In this document: positions 26,633 to 34,851 of the stretch, in pieces
Layout: every line of letters begins with the position of its first letter
How positions within the stretch are numbered: the stretch's first letter is position 1
Assembly (NCBI RefSeq): GCF_031460495.1
Contig: NZ_JAVKTS010000002.1
Coordinates: forward strand, 62,001-126,000
Length of the DNA: 64,000 nucleotides
Reading direction: 5' to 3'
From: Tissierella sp.
GTDB lineage: Bacteria; Bacillota; Clostridia; Tissierellales; Tissierellaceae
Notes under the pieces: model-generated
Database searches by the model: none
What the model saw: only the letters and a program-made list of their open reading frames with translations
What the model was told of the DNA's origin: nothing
Position numbers and translations under genes: made by a program

Positions 26633-27172
26633 ATGGGTAAATTCAATATACATACTGCTGCTTATAAAGAAAATTCGTATATTGAAAGGGATATGACAAT
26701 GAGTAAACAAACTGAAGAAAAAATAATTAATTTTATAAAAAAAGATCTTTTAACTAAAGAAGAGAGTCTAGAGTTAATAGATAGTTTGTATTGGGCTGAT
26801 TGGGATTTGATAAATAGAGAATATCAAGAAAGTATAGATGATATATTCCAACATTTAAGCAAGGAAGGATTATCTAACGAGGAAATATCTTTAATTCTCA
26901 AACTCTACAACAACCCCAATGGGGCATATGTAAATGAGTTTGCCAATGTAATTGTCAATCTGTACAAGAAAGATAAAACTAAATTCATTCAATCTTTAAA
27001 TCTAGAAAAAGAAGAAGCAATAAACTTGGTCTATATATTTAGAACTCATTATATAAAACTAGATGAAGATCAAGAACTACTTGACATCATTAATTCAGGA
27101 GAACTATCTGAAGAAGAGATAGATACTGCAGAGAAGTTTATAAAAATGTACGAAAATATTTGCAACACCTGA
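26633..27172 (+). CDS. Hypothetical helical protein
   Basis: 179 residues, soluble, very acidic and lysine-rich, with no motif I recognise. It looks almost all alpha-helical, with repeated patterns such as LTKEESLELIDSL, LSNEEISLILKLYNN and LSEEEIDTAEKFIKMYEN that suggest small helical repeats. The start ATG 26633 has AAGGA upstream; a second ATG at 26699 is possible. It stands alone after the cobalamin run and ends at a bidirectional terminator. Confidence 0.6.
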   Translation: MGKFNIHTAAYKENSYIERDMTMSKQTEEKIINFIKKDLLTKEESLELIDSLYWADWDLINREYQESIDDIFQHLSKEGLSNEEISLILKLYNNPNGAYVNEFANVIVNLYKKDKTKFIQSLNLEKEEAINLVYIFRTHYIKLDEDQELLDIINSGELSEEEIDTAEKFIKMYENICNT

Positions 27173-27202
27173 GTGTAAGATAAAGAGAGGTTCTCTAATG
27201 AT

Positions 27203-27248
27203 AAAAAATCCTTGTGAAACTATAATATAGTCATCACAAGGATTTTTT
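27203..27248. terminator. Bidirectional terminator between convergent genes
   Basis: Fifteen-base perfect arms (AAAAAATCCTTGTGA at 27203-27217, TCACAAGGATTTTTT at 27234-27248) provide a T-run on each strand for the hypothetical gene (plus) and psuG (minus). Confidence 0.9.
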
Positions 27249-27275
27249 AACTAGAGATGAATTGACCCTCTAATC

Positions 27276-28196
27276 TTATAATTTACATAATTCAGAAGAA
27301 ATCTGCGCTCCTAATTTTACATTGTTATATACCAATTGAATATTAGCTTCAAGGCTTTTACCTTCTGTTATCTTTTGAATTTTATCCAGTAAATAAGGCG
27401 TTGTATCCTTTCCTTTGATACCAAGTTTTTCAACTTCAACAGTTGCATCTTCTATTGCTTTTGAAATATAGGAGCTATCCATGGCATATTCTACAGGAAT
27501 AGGATTTGCAATGACCATAGAACCCTTCATATTTAAATCTTCCTTTGCCTTTAGGGACTTCGCAATTTCAATTGGAGTATCCATTCGATAATTTACCTTA
27601 AATTCACTATCTCTAGTATAAAAAGCAGGAAGTGTATCTGTTTCATAGCCGATAACTGGAACTCCCTTAGTCTCTAGATATTCCATAGTTAAGCCAAGGT
27701 CCAAGATGGATTTTGCCCCAGCACATACAACAGCTACATTGGTATTAGCTAATTCTTCAAGATCTGCTGAAATATCCATAGTTGTTTCAGCTCCTCTATG
27801 AACACCACCTATTCCACCTGTGGCAAATATCTTTATTCCAGCAAGGGCAGCTATAATCATAGTAGCAGCAACAGTAGTAGCGCCATCTTCTTTCCTTGCT
27901 ACAAGTATTGGAATATCCCTTCTACTTGCCTTAGTTACATCAAGACCTTTCTTTCCAAGATAGTCAATTTCCTCATGAGTAATACCTACAGAAAGCTTTC
28001 CGCCTATTATAGCAATAGTAGCTGGAATAGCTCCATTTTCTCGAACTATTTTTTCAACATTAAGAGCTGTTTCCACATTCTTTGGATATGGCATCCCATG
28101 GGATATAATAGTGGACTCAAGTGCTACTACAGGTTTATTTTCGTCAAGAGCCTTTTGAACTTCTGGATTTACTACTAAAATATCCTTTAAATTCAT
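27276..28196 (-). CDS. psuG: Pseudouridine-5'-phosphate glycosidase PsuG
   Basis: A 306-residue enzyme that splits pseudouridine 5'-phosphate into uracil and ribose 5-phosphate. Marks: VALESTIISHGMPYPKN, GKLSVGITHEEIDYL, FATGGIGGVHRGAETTMDISADL, VCAGAKSILDLGLTMEYLET and VIGYETDTLPAFYTRDS. Normal length; ribosome binding site GGAGGT. The kinase that supplies its substrate is at 31106-32020 on the same strand, 2.9 kb upstream, with a divergent block between them. Confidence 0.96.
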   Translation of the reverse strand: MNLKDILVVNPEVQKALDENKPVVALESTIISHGMPYPKNVETALNVEKIVRENGAIPATIAIIGGKLSVGITHEEIDYLGKKGLDVTKASRRDIPILVARKEDGATTVAATMIIAALAGIKIFATGGIGGVHRGAETTMDISADLEELANTNVAVVCAGAKSILDLGLTMEYLETKGVPVIGYETDTLPAFYTRDSEFKVNYRMDTPIEIAKSLKAKEDLNMKGSMVIANPIPVEYAMDSSYISKAIEDATVEVEKLGIKGKDTTPYLLDKIQKITEGKSLEANIQLVYNNVKLGAQISSELCKL

Positions 28197-28248
28197 AAAA
28201 TTACCTCCAATTATTTTATATATTTGTAAAACTTATTAACTAATAAAT

Positions 28249-28278
28249 CTATTTGATTCTAATTAACAGATCAAATAG
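28249..28278. promoter_or_regulatory. Inverted repeat in the psuG leader
   Basis: Nine-base perfect arms CTATTTGAT (28249-28257) and ATCAAATAG (28270-28278) with a 12-base spacer lie between the psuG promoter and gene. It could be an operator for a pseudouridine or other regulator; no T-run follows the minus-strand copy. Confidence 0.4.
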
Positions 28279-28310
28279 TATTATATGTTTTTATTGATAA
28301 ATATAACCTT

Positions 28311-28339
28311 ATAGTATATCTAGTATTTAACTTTGTCAA
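28311..28339 (-). promoter_or_regulatory. Sigma-A promoter of psuG
   Basis: Read on the minus strand: TTGACA (28339-28334), 17-base spacer, TACTAT (28316-28311). The -35 is perfect. The psuK promoter has the same TTGACAAA opening. Confidence 0.6.
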
Positions 28340-28455
28340 TAAATTATATACTAATAATAATTAAATAAATCTAATAAATACAATGAAATATGTAAGCCTG
28401 ATTATAAGAAAATTCAATTATATATAATAAGGTACTTACTTTATTATACTAACTA

Positions 28456-28464
28456 TGATATAAT
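28456..28464 (+). promoter_or_regulatory. Extended -10 promoter of the HxlR regulator gene
   Basis: TGATATAAT, an extended -10 element, ends 20 bases before the regulator's ATG. Upstream, TACTTAC and TACTAAC occur 14 bases apart (28433-28453); read on the other strand they contain the AGTAA-like half-sites also seen before the pirin and FMN-reductase genes. Confidence 0.5.
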
Positions 28465-28484
28465 ACAATTAGGTGGTGATTAAT

Positions 28485-28793
28485 ATGGAAAAATATCATT
28501 TATGTCCAAAATTTGAAGATGCTTTTGAGTTATTGGGGAAGAGATGGACAGGATTAATTATAAGAACGCTGCTAAGTGGAGAGAAACGCTTTAGTGATAT
28601 ATCAGCAGCTATACCCAATATGAGCGCAAGAATGCTAACAGAAAGATTTAAAGAATTGGAGCATCAAGAAATCGTTATTCGTAATGTATATCCTGAAACC
28701 CCTGTAAGAATCGAATATGAACTTACTGAGAAAGGAAAAGAACTTAGCGTAGCTATGGATGAGATACAAAAATGGGCAGAGAAATGGATATAA
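28485..28793 (+). CDS. HxlR-family regulator, YodB-like (thiol redox sensor)
   Basis: A 102-residue winged-helix regulator. The sequence CPKFEDAFELLGKRWTGLII followed by KELEHQEIVIRNVYPETPV and YELTEKGKEL is strikingly like YodB of Bacillus subtilis, a repressor of azoreductase and nitroreductase genes that senses quinones and diamide through an N-terminal Cys. Cys7 here is at the equivalent place. The next three genes (pirin, nitroreductase, FMN reductase) are plausible targets. ATG 28485 has AGGTGGTG upstream; the in-frame GTG at 28473 lies within that SD and is unlikely. Confidence 0.88.
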   Translation: MEKYHLCPKFEDAFELLGKRWTGLIIRTLLSGEKRFSDISAAIPNMSARMLTERFKELEHQEIVIRNVYPETPVRIEYELTEKGKELSVAMDEIQKWAEKWI

Positions 28794-28820
28794 AACAATA
28801 TAAAAAAGTATATGGAAAAT

Positions 28821-28850
28821 CCTCTGAACTTAAATTTAGAGGGTTTTTTA
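28821..28850 (+). terminator. Terminator after the HxlR gene
   Basis: CCTCT (28821-28825) and AGAGG (28838-28842), extended by weak A-T pairs, are followed by GTTTTTTA. Confidence 0.75.
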
Positions 28851-28878
28851 TATATAAATAAATATTTTAAAGTTTTAC

Positions 28879-28943
28879 TTGACATATAAATTAAGTTATG
28901 TAATAATATAAATATACAAAGTAACAAATAGTAACTAAGTAAT
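28879..28943 (+). promoter_or_regulatory. Promoter and repeated half-sites before the pirin gene
   Basis: TTGACA (28879-28884), a 16-base spacer and TAATAA (28901-28906). Just after the expected start site come three direct repeats AGTAAC, AGTAAC, AGTAAT at 28920, 28930 and 28938. Two AGTAA copies occupy the same relative place before the FMN-reductase gene (30412-30424). They are candidate operators for the YodB-like repressor. Confidence 0.5.
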
Positions 28944-28989
28944 CAATGCGAACAAAATAAATAATAGTAATCGATTAGGAGGATAATAA

Positions 28990-29691
28990 ATGTTAAGAAG
29001 ACTAGAAAGCAAAGATATGGGTAAATCAGATTTAGGTTGGTTAAAAAGCCTTTTTCATTTTTCGTTTTCAAACTACTATAATCCAGATAATATGAACTTT
29101 GGTGTATTAAGAGTAATAAATGATGATTTATTAAAAGCTAATACTGGATTTGATACTCACCCTCATAAGGATATGGAGATAATATCTTATGTAGTGGATG
29201 GAGAACTTACTCACGGTGATAGTATGGGAAATAAAAATGCTATAGGAAGAGGCCATGTGCAGTATATGAGTGCAGGAACTGGAATTTATCATAGTGAACA
29301 TAATTTTGGTGAAGACACTTTAAGGTTTTTACAGATATGGATATTACCAAGTGAAAAAGGGCTTAAACCAAGCTATGGTGACTATAGATTCAAATGGGAA
29401 GACAGAAAGAATAAATGGCTTCAAATAGTATCAAGTGTTGAAGGAAACGCACCTATAAAAATATATCAAGATGCAAATATATATGTATTAGAATTAGATA
29501 AGGATAAAGAAATAGAGTTTAAAGTAGATGAAGGTCGCCAAGCTTATTTAGTACAAATAGAAGGAAGTACACAGATAGATGGAAATATATTAAAAGACCG
29601 AGATGCATTGGAAATTGTTGAAGAGGACATAATAATAAAAGCAAATGACCTATCTCATGTCTTAATAATAGAAATGAAAAAAGAAAATTAA
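28990..29691 (+). CDS. Pirin-family bicupin (YhhW-like)
   Basis: A 233-residue cupin protein. The metal-binding set is seen in FDTHPHKDMEIISYV (His, His, Glu), LTHGDSMGN and AGTGIYHSEHNF. YhhW-type pirins have quercetin dioxygenase activity in vitro; the cellular role in anaerobes is not known, but pirins are often induced with quinone and redox-stress genes. Start ATG after AGGAGGA. It is followed after 15 bases by the nitroreductase gene and shares its transcript. Confidence 0.9.
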   Translation: MLRRLESKDMGKSDLGWLKSLFHFSFSNYYNPDNMNFGVLRVINDDLLKANTGFDTHPHKDMEIISYVVDGELTHGDSMGNKNAIGRGHVQYMSAGTGIYHSEHNFGEDTLRFLQIWILPSEKGLKPSYGDYRFKWEDRKNKWLQIVSSVEGNAPIKIYQDANIYVLELDKDKEIEFKVDEGRQAYLVQIEGSTQIDGNILKDRDALEIVEEDIIIKANDLSHVLIIEMKKEN

Positions 29692-29706
29692 TTGGAGGAA
29701 GAAAAA

Positions 29707-30306
29707 ATGACAAAAAATTTTTATGAAGGATTAAAAGAAAGAAGATCATATTATGGAATTAGTAAGGAAAATGTCATATCAGATGAAAAATTACAAGAAT
29801 TAATAGAAGATGTAGTGAAACATACGCCATCAGCTTTTAATTCACAAACAGCTAGAGTAGTATTGTTACTTGGCAAAAATCATACAAAACTATGGGATAT
29901 TACAACAGAAATAATGAGACAAAAATTGTCACCTGAACAGTTTCCTACTACAGAAGGAAAGCTTAAGACTTTTGAAGCTGGATACGGTACAGTTTTATTC
30001 TTTGAAGATACAAGTATAGTAAAAAGTCTACAAGAACAATTCCCTTCTTACAAAGATAATTTTCCAATATGGTCATTAGAATCATCTGGAATGAACCAAT
30101 ACAATGTTTGGCTTGCACTAGAACTAGAGGGATATGGAGCATCATTACAACACTATAACGAGCTTATAGAGGAAGATGTTAAAAAAGAATGGAATATACC
30201 AGATAGCTGGCAATTAAGATCACAGATGCCATTTGGTAAAGCAGTATCTGAGCCAGGTGAAAAAGACTTTAGTCCTATAGAAGAAAGAGTAAAAGTATAT
30301 AAATAA
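29707..30306 (+). CDS. Nitroreductase-family protein (YodC/HBN1-like)
   Basis: 199 residues, FMN-dependent family: MTKNFYEGLKERRSYYGI, HTPSAFNSQTARVVLL, WSLESSGMNQYNVWLALELEG and PFGKAVSEPGEKDF. The length and the C-terminal family pattern suit the short nitroreductases that reduce quinones and nitro compounds. ATG 29707 follows GGAGGAAG, so the in-frame TTG at 29692 lies in the SD and is rejected. A decayed relic of another copy of this gene's 3' end lies at 32093-32149. Confidence 0.9.
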   Translation: MTKNFYEGLKERRSYYGISKENVISDEKLQELIEDVVKHTPSAFNSQTARVVLLLGKNHTKLWDITTEIMRQKLSPEQFPTTEGKLKTFEAGYGTVLFFEDTSIVKSLQEQFPSYKDNFPIWSLESSGMNQYNVWLALELEGYGASLQHYNELIEEDVKKEWNIPDSWQLRSQMPFGKAVSEPGEKDFSPIEERVKVYK

Positions 30307-30453
30307 TAATATTATATAGATTTAAGACATATTGCATTAGGAAAAAGTTTTTCAAATTATGTTTAGTGTATATATTCGAGGGTATAATATTATTAGAAGC
30401 AACTTATTAATAGTAATAAAGTAATTAATCATAACCATATAGGAGGTAGTAAA

Positions 30454-31011
30454 ATGTTAAAGATAGGTATAATTATAGGAAGTACAAGACCAGGTAGAAA
30501 TGCTGAACAAGTTTCAAAATGGTACTATGAAGTAGCAAAGAAGAGAACAGATGCTGAATTTGAGCTTATAGATATTGCTGATTATAACTTGCCATTGTTA
30601 GATGAAGAACTTCCAGCAGGATGGAATCAATATGCTAAGGAACACACTAAAAAATGGGCTGCTAAAATAGCTGAATTTGATGGATTTGTAATGGTAACTC
30701 CAGAATATAACCACGCTCCATCTGCTGCACTTAAAAATGCTATAGATTATTTAGCACTTGAATGGAATAATAAGGCAGTTGCATTTGTAAGCTATGGTAG
30801 TGCAATGGGAGTTAGAGCAGTAGAACATTTAAGATTGGTTGCGGGAGAGCTTCAAATGGCTGATATTCGTCAACAGGTTATGTTCTCTTTATTCACTGAT
30901 TTTGAGGATATGAGTGTATTTAAACCAGGTGAAGGTAAGGATAAGAGTGTAAATGAACAACTTGATCAATTGATTCCTTGGACTAAAGCTATGAAAACAG
31001 TTCGTGGATAA
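30454..31011 (+). CDS. NADPH-dependent FMN reductase (azoreductase/quinone reductase type)
   Basis: A 185-residue flavodoxin-fold protein. The FMN phosphate loop GSTRPGRNAEQVSKW and the flavin-contacting VTPEYNHAPSAALKNAIDYL are intact. Members reduce FMN, quinones, azo dyes or chromate. It has its own TATAAT (30383-30388), two AGTAA repeats (30412-30424) and an AGGAGGT site, and ends at a strong terminator. Likely part of the YodB-like response. Confidence 0.9.
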   Translation: MLKIGIIIGSTRPGRNAEQVSKWYYEVAKKRTDAEFELIDIADYNLPLLDEELPAGWNQYAKEHTKKWAAKIAEFDGFVMVTPEYNHAPSAALKNAIDYLALEWNNKAVAFVSYGSAMGVRAVEHLRLVAGELQMADIRQQVMFSLFTDFEDMSVFKPGEGKDKSVNEQLDQLIPWTKAMKTVRG

Positions 31012-31026
31012 TAAAAAATAAAAGAT

Positions 31027-31068
31027 AAAAAAAGAGTTAATAATTCCAAATTATTAACTCTTTTTTTT
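31027..31068. terminator. Bidirectional terminator
   Basis: Long A-T-rich hairpin with arms AAAAAAAGAGTTAATAATT (31027-31045) and its complement ending in a run of nine T residues. It serves the FMN reductase (plus) and psuK (minus). Confidence 0.9.
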
Positions 31069-31105
31069 TATGATATTTTAAAATATAATTATATGTTTTA
31101 AAATT

Positions 31106-32020
31106 CTATTTGATTAAATTTATTATCTTTTCAGCAGACATATGCTCTGATACAGTCATATTTGATTGTATGCAAATAGAAGATGCAGCTAATCCGGCTT
31201 TTGCTGATTTTTCTATATTAAAATCCTTTAAATATGCCCAAACTAAAGCTGCTATATAACTATCTCCAGCCCCTGTAGTATTTATCACTTCTGTAGAAAT
31301 AGGTGGAATACTGCCCCTTTTTACTCCATCTGTATAATATACACCTTTTTCCCCTAAGGAAACAAACAGCCTTTCAATACCTTTTTTTAGAATAAAATCA
31401 GTTGCCTTTTCTAAATCTTCTGTGGTGTGAATTTTCATATTAGATAAGATTTCTGCTTCTATAATATTAGGTTTTAAAGTATGAATATTACGAATAGAGT
31501 CTTTAATTTTCTCGGTTTTTTTAGTAGAAACCGTATCAAGAAATATAGGTACATTTGAATTATCCATTATATACTCCAGTGATTCTTGAGGAATATTAGT
31601 ATCTAGTACACATGCTGCTCCACCATTAATTATTTCTAGTTTTTTTTCCAAATAATCTGGGGTGATATATTTATAAATCTCCATATCAGAAATAGCCAAT
31701 TGCATTTCTCCTAGTTCATTATTGATGCAAAGATAAGTAGAGGTTCTCTCATCAGGCATAATTAGAGAATGTTTTAAGCTAATATTTAGATCCTGACAAC
31801 TGCTTTGTATTTCATTAGAATAACCATCGGCACCTAATACAGTGATAAATTCTATATTAACTCCCATTCTACTAAGATTTTCAGCAATATTTCTAGCAAC
31901 TCCACCTAATGCCAATGCAGATTTACCTGGATTTGAATCATTTGGGTTTAATTTATAATAAGGTGTACCTATAATATCAATATTGGCACCACCAATAATA
32001 GACACATATTGTCTTTCCAT
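31106..32020 (-). CDS. psuK: Pseudouridine kinase PsuK (PfkB family)
   Basis: A 304-residue sugar kinase expected to phosphorylate pseudouridine. N-terminus YVSIIGGANIDIIGTP, LGGVARNIAENLSRMG, FITVLGADGYS, and the catalytic C-terminal NTTGAGDSYIAALVWA with the Asp base are intact. The specific assignment follows from psuG on the same strand and the N-terminal style of PsuK proteins. Other PfkB substrates are possible. Ribosome binding site AGGAGGTAAGT. Confidence 0.87.
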   Translation of the reverse strand: MERQYVSIIGGANIDIIGTPYYKLNPNDSNPGKSALALGGVARNIAENLSRMGVNIEFITVLGADGYSNEIQSSCQDLNISLKHSLIMPDERTSTYLCINNELGEMQLAISDMEIYKYITPDYLEKKLEIINGGAACVLDTNIPQESLEYIMDNSNVPIFLDTVSTKKTEKIKDSIRNIHTLKPNIIEAEILSNMKIHTTEDLEKATDFILKKGIERLFVSLGEKGVYYTDGVKRGSIPPISTEVINTTGAGDSYIAALVWAYLKDFNIEKSAKAGLAASSICIQSNMTVSEHMSAEKIINLIK

Positions 32021-32057
32021 CTATTTACTTACCTCCTACTTACCATAGTATATATTT

Positions 32058-32086
32058 ATATTATAGTTGATAATTAATTTTGTCAA
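32058..32086 (-). promoter_or_regulatory. Sigma-A promoter of psuK
   Basis: On the minus strand: TTGACA (32086-32081), 17-base spacer, TAATAT (32063-32058); TATAAT at a 15-base spacing is also present. AGTTGA and TCAACT form a small inverted repeat across the spacer. It resembles the psuG promoter, suggesting common control now that the two genes are apart. Confidence 0.55.
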
Positions 32087-32092
32087 CTAACA

Positions 32093-32149
32093 TCTGATCT
32101 AGGAGAAAAAGAATAAAAACCATTAGAAGAAAGAGTTAAAGTATATGAG
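32093..32149 (+). pseudogene. Relic of the 3' end of a nitroreductase gene
   Basis: Translated in frame, this reads SDLGEKE, stop, KPLEERVKVYE. The intact nitroreductase 2 kb away ends SEPGEKDFSPIEERVKVYK. Thirteen of 18 aligned positions are identical and a TAA interrupts the frame. The upstream part is gone. It marks an old duplication or replacement beside psuK. Confidence 0.65.
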
Positions 32150-32151
32150 TG

Positions 32152-32469
32152 TCAAGTCCAATTGTTATCCTGAATATTTATAATGTCTTCATCGCTACTA
32201 TCATTTCTCATATTTACTAATGATTCTACACTATTACAATATTCATCTAGTAAACTATAATCCAGATATTCCTTAAATTCTCGTATGATTATAATCAGTT
32301 CTTCTCTACTAAATTCTCTTCTATCTTGTACCATATCCAGGTAATTTCTAATATTACTTTTAATATTTATTTTTAAATATTTACCTACAATACCTAATTC
32401 TCTTCCATAAACTTCAGTTTTATTTATTATTTTTTGTATATCATTAACATATCTTTGAACTCTCAACAA
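32152..32469 (-). CDS. Hypothetical small helical protein
   Basis: About 105 residues, no recognised domain. It appears helical and charged (QRYVNDIQKIINKTEVYGREL, REELIIIIREFKEYLDYSLLDEYCNSVESL) with an acidic tail. The SD AGGTGG sits 8 bases before TTG 32469; an in-frame GTG at 32481 overlaps that SD. Its far end abuts the nitroreductase relic. Might be a small cytosolic regulator; no evidence for a specific role. Confidence 0.5.
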   Translation of the reverse strand: MLRVQRYVNDIQKIINKTEVYGRELGIVGKYLKINIKSNIRNYLDMVQDRREFSREELIIIIREFKEYLDYSLLDEYCNSVESLVNMRNDSSDEDIINIQDNNWT

Positions 32470-32605
32470 AAAACTCACCACCTATGTATATTTTATCTTA
32501 TATTATTATTTTTATACTATTTAAGACTAATAGCTTTAAAAAATGGATTTAATTCTACAATTTTGATATAATATATTTTGAATTAAAGTAACTCAAGAGG
32601 AGTTG

Positions 32606-33085
32606 ATGACAATTATTAAATTAGTTAAACTTGCAGTATTAGTAATAATTATAATTTTAATACTAAATTCATTGGGCATGTTAAATCTAGAAACAAGTAA
32701 AAAGGTAGATGAAGCAGTGGAGACAACAAAAATAAAAATTAGTGAACTTAAATATAAGGACACTCCAATTACTGAGATGTCATTAAAAGAGCTATCATCC
32801 AATATTTCTTCGGATATTACTTATCTAAAAGAAAATGTAATAACAGAAGATGGATTAAAGCTTTCTGGTAAAGGACTAGATGTAATGATTAATCCGACGA
32901 AGGAGAGAATCCTTTCTGCTCAAGTTGATACTGCAGAATCTAAGTCAGTGGAGACTATAGAGAAACTTTTATATAATTTAACCAAGAAGGAAATTAAGGT
33001 TCCAGATGAACTATTAGAAAAGGGTAATTTTTCAGTTGTAGTAGATAAGATAGATGGTGAATTTAGCGTTAAGTTTGATAAATAG
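32606..33085 (+). CDS. Hypothetical membrane-anchored protein
   Basis: 159 residues. One N-terminal membrane segment (about 5-24, LVKLAVLVIIIILILNSLGML) leads to an external helical stretch and a small beta-rich domain (LSGKGLDVMINPTKERILSAQVD ... FSVVVDKIDGEFSVKFDK). The type II anchor suggests a cell-surface or forespore-membrane protein, but no family was recognised. AAGAGGAG lies directly before TTG 32603 and ATG 32606; ATG chosen. Confidence 0.6.
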   Translation: MTIIKLVKLAVLVIIIILILNSLGMLNLETSKKVDEAVETTKIKISELKYKDTPITEMSLKELSSNISSDITYLKENVITEDGLKLSGKGLDVMINPTKERILSAQVDTAESKSVETIEKLLYNLTKKEIKVPDELLEKGNFSVVVDKIDGEFSVKFDK

Positions 33086-33098
33086 TCATTCATAGAAG

Positions 33099-33147
33099 CA
33101 TCACAATAATAGATAAGTTTATTCTATTACTGTGATGTTATTTTTTT
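33099..33147 (+). terminator. Rho-independent terminator
   Basis: CATCACA (33099-33105) and TGTGATG (33131-33137) with extended TAATAGA/TCTATTA pairing, then eight T residues. Confidence 0.85.
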
Positions 33148-33268
33148 GCCCTCAGATATGCTAATTATCAAGATTATTCATTAGCATTAGAAATACAAGC
33201 ACTTAATACTTTGAAGTACATAATATGTATTAGTCTCTAAATATTTTTAGAGTATAGGAGGGAAAGTA

Positions 33269-34129
33269 ATGAAAATTGCTGTAATAGGTGGAGATAAAAG
33301 AAGTATTGGGTTGGCAAAAATGCTCTGGGAAGATGGTCATGATATTAAAGTATTCGGCTTTAATAAATTAGAGGATACTTCATTAAATCATATAGATGAT
33401 ATGAATTTAGCTATTAAAGAATCAGAAACAATCATAGGGCCATTACCTTGTTCAAAGGATAATATAATATTAAATACTCCATTTAACCTAGAAGAAATAC
33501 TATTAGAGGAAGTTTTTAGTTTAATGGAAAGCAATCAAATATTTATTGGTGGAAAAATTACTGAAAAAATATCAGATATTGCAGGAATCTATAATATTTC
33601 TACTATAGATTTACTTGAAAGAGAAGAGATGGCAGTACTAAATGCAATACCCACTGCAGAAGGGGCGATTCAGGTTGCAATGGAAAATATAGATATTACT
33701 CTTCATGGTTCTAATATTATGATCTTAGGATTTGGAAGGATAGGAAAAATACTTGCTAAAATGCTTCATGGAATTGGTTCTAATGTCTTTGTTGAGGCAA
33801 GAAATCATACAGATTTAGCATGGATTAGTAGCTATGGTTATATACCAATACATTTAGATTCAATAAATGACTATATTCACAATATGGATGTAGTTTTTAA
33901 CACTATTCCTACCATGGTTTTAGGAGAAAATTTATTAGTAAAAATGAAGAAGGAATCCTTAATTGTCGACCTAGCATCTATACCTGGAGGCATTGATTTT
34001 AAAAAAGCTGAGGAATTGGAGATAAAGACTATTTGGGCATTAGGGTTACCTGGAAAGGTAGCGCCTATTACTGCTGCAAAAGTTATGAAAGAGACAATTT
34101 ATAATATCGTAGGAGAATTGGAGGGGTAA
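33269..34129 (+). CDS. spoVFA: Dipicolinate synthase subunit A
   Basis: A 286-residue NAD(P)-dependent Rossmann protein that, with subunit B, makes the spore core solute dipicolinate. The N-terminus MKIAVIGGDKRS, the second Rossmann loop IMILGFGRIGKILAKML and the C-terminal ASIPGGIDF and ALGLPGKVAPITAAKVMKE are typical. Expected in the mother cell under sigma-K; I see no convincing sigma-K promoter. A CTCTAAA/TTTAGAG hairpin (33235-33252) sits just before the AGGAGG site. Shows the organism forms endospores. Confidence 0.95.
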   Translation: MKIAVIGGDKRSIGLAKMLWEDGHDIKVFGFNKLEDTSLNHIDDMNLAIKESETIIGPLPCSKDNIILNTPFNLEEILLEEVFSLMESNQIFIGGKITEKISDIAGIYNISTIDLLEREEMAVLNAIPTAEGAIQVAMENIDITLHGSNIMILGFGRIGKILAKMLHGIGSNVFVEARNHTDLAWISSYGYIPIHLDSINDYIHNMDVVFNTIPTMVLGENLLVKMKKESLIVDLASIPGGIDFKKAEELEIKTIWALGLPGKVAPITAAKVMKETIYNIVGELEG

Positions 34130-34131
34130 TT

Positions 34132-34710
34132 ATGTTGTTAGATGGGGTAAAGGTTGGTATTGCAGTTACAGGTTCATTTTGTACCTTTGAAACTATATTA
34201 ATAGAAATGCAAAGACTAGTTGATGAAGGAGCAGATGTTTATCCAATAATGTCTTATAATGCATATAATTTTGATACTAGATTTGGTACTGCAGAAGAAT
34301 GGAAAGAGAAAATAAAGACAGTAACAGGGAAGGAAATCATATCAACAATACAAGATGCAGAATCAATTGGTCCAAAGGCATACCTTGATATAATTGTTAT
34401 AGCACCTTGTACAGGAAATACACTTGCAAAATTAGCAAATGCAATCACGGATACACCAGTGACTATGGCTTGGAAAGCACATTTAAGGAACAAGAAACCA
34501 GCAGTAGTCGCTATATCTACAAATGATGGACTTGGAGCTAATGCAAAGAACATAGCTGTATTATTGGATAAGAAAAATGTATATTTTGTGCCATTTGGCC
34601 AAGATGATGCAATTAAAAAATCCACCTCACTAATTGCTCATTATGACATGATAGTGCCTACTATTCTAGAGGCACTCAAAGGAAAACAAATTCAGCCATT
34701 GTTAGTATAA
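34132..34710 (+). CDS. spoVFB: Dipicolinate synthase subunit B
   Basis: A 192-residue flavoprotein-like partner of subunit A. Marks: GVKVGIAVTGSFCTFE, VYPIMSYNAYNFDTRFGTAEEW, VIAPCTGNTLAKLANAITDTPVTMA and KKNVYFVPFGQDD. Two bases separate it from spoVFA. A hairpin terminator follows. Confidence 0.95.
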   Translation: MLLDGVKVGIAVTGSFCTFETILIEMQRLVDEGADVYPIMSYNAYNFDTRFGTAEEWKEKIKTVTGKEIISTIQDAESIGPKAYLDIIVIAPCTGNTLAKLANAITDTPVTMAWKAHLRNKKPAVVAISTNDGLGANAKNIAVLLDKKNVYFVPFGQDDAIKKSTSLIAHYDMIVPTILEALKGKQIQPLLV

Positions 34711-34716
34711 TGAAAG

Positions 34717-34755
34717 GAAGCTTAGAGTATCAGTTGCTACTCTAGCTTCTTTTCA
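34717..34755 (+). terminator. Terminator after spoVFB
   Basis: GAAGCTTAGAGTA (34717-34729) pairs with TACTCTAGCTTC (34738-34749), one bulge, then TTTTCAT. Confidence 0.8.
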
Positions 34756-34851
34756 TATTGAATAATAAATAAACTATTTTATGAAGTTTATAATATAGTA
34801 TAATTAATATTGGGTATATTAATTAATAATACTATTTATTGGAGGGTGTAT

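Noticed and set aside
33181-33268. Sigma-K promoter for spoVFA
   Set aside because: CATAATATG resembles the -10 pattern only partly and no supporting -35 was convincing.
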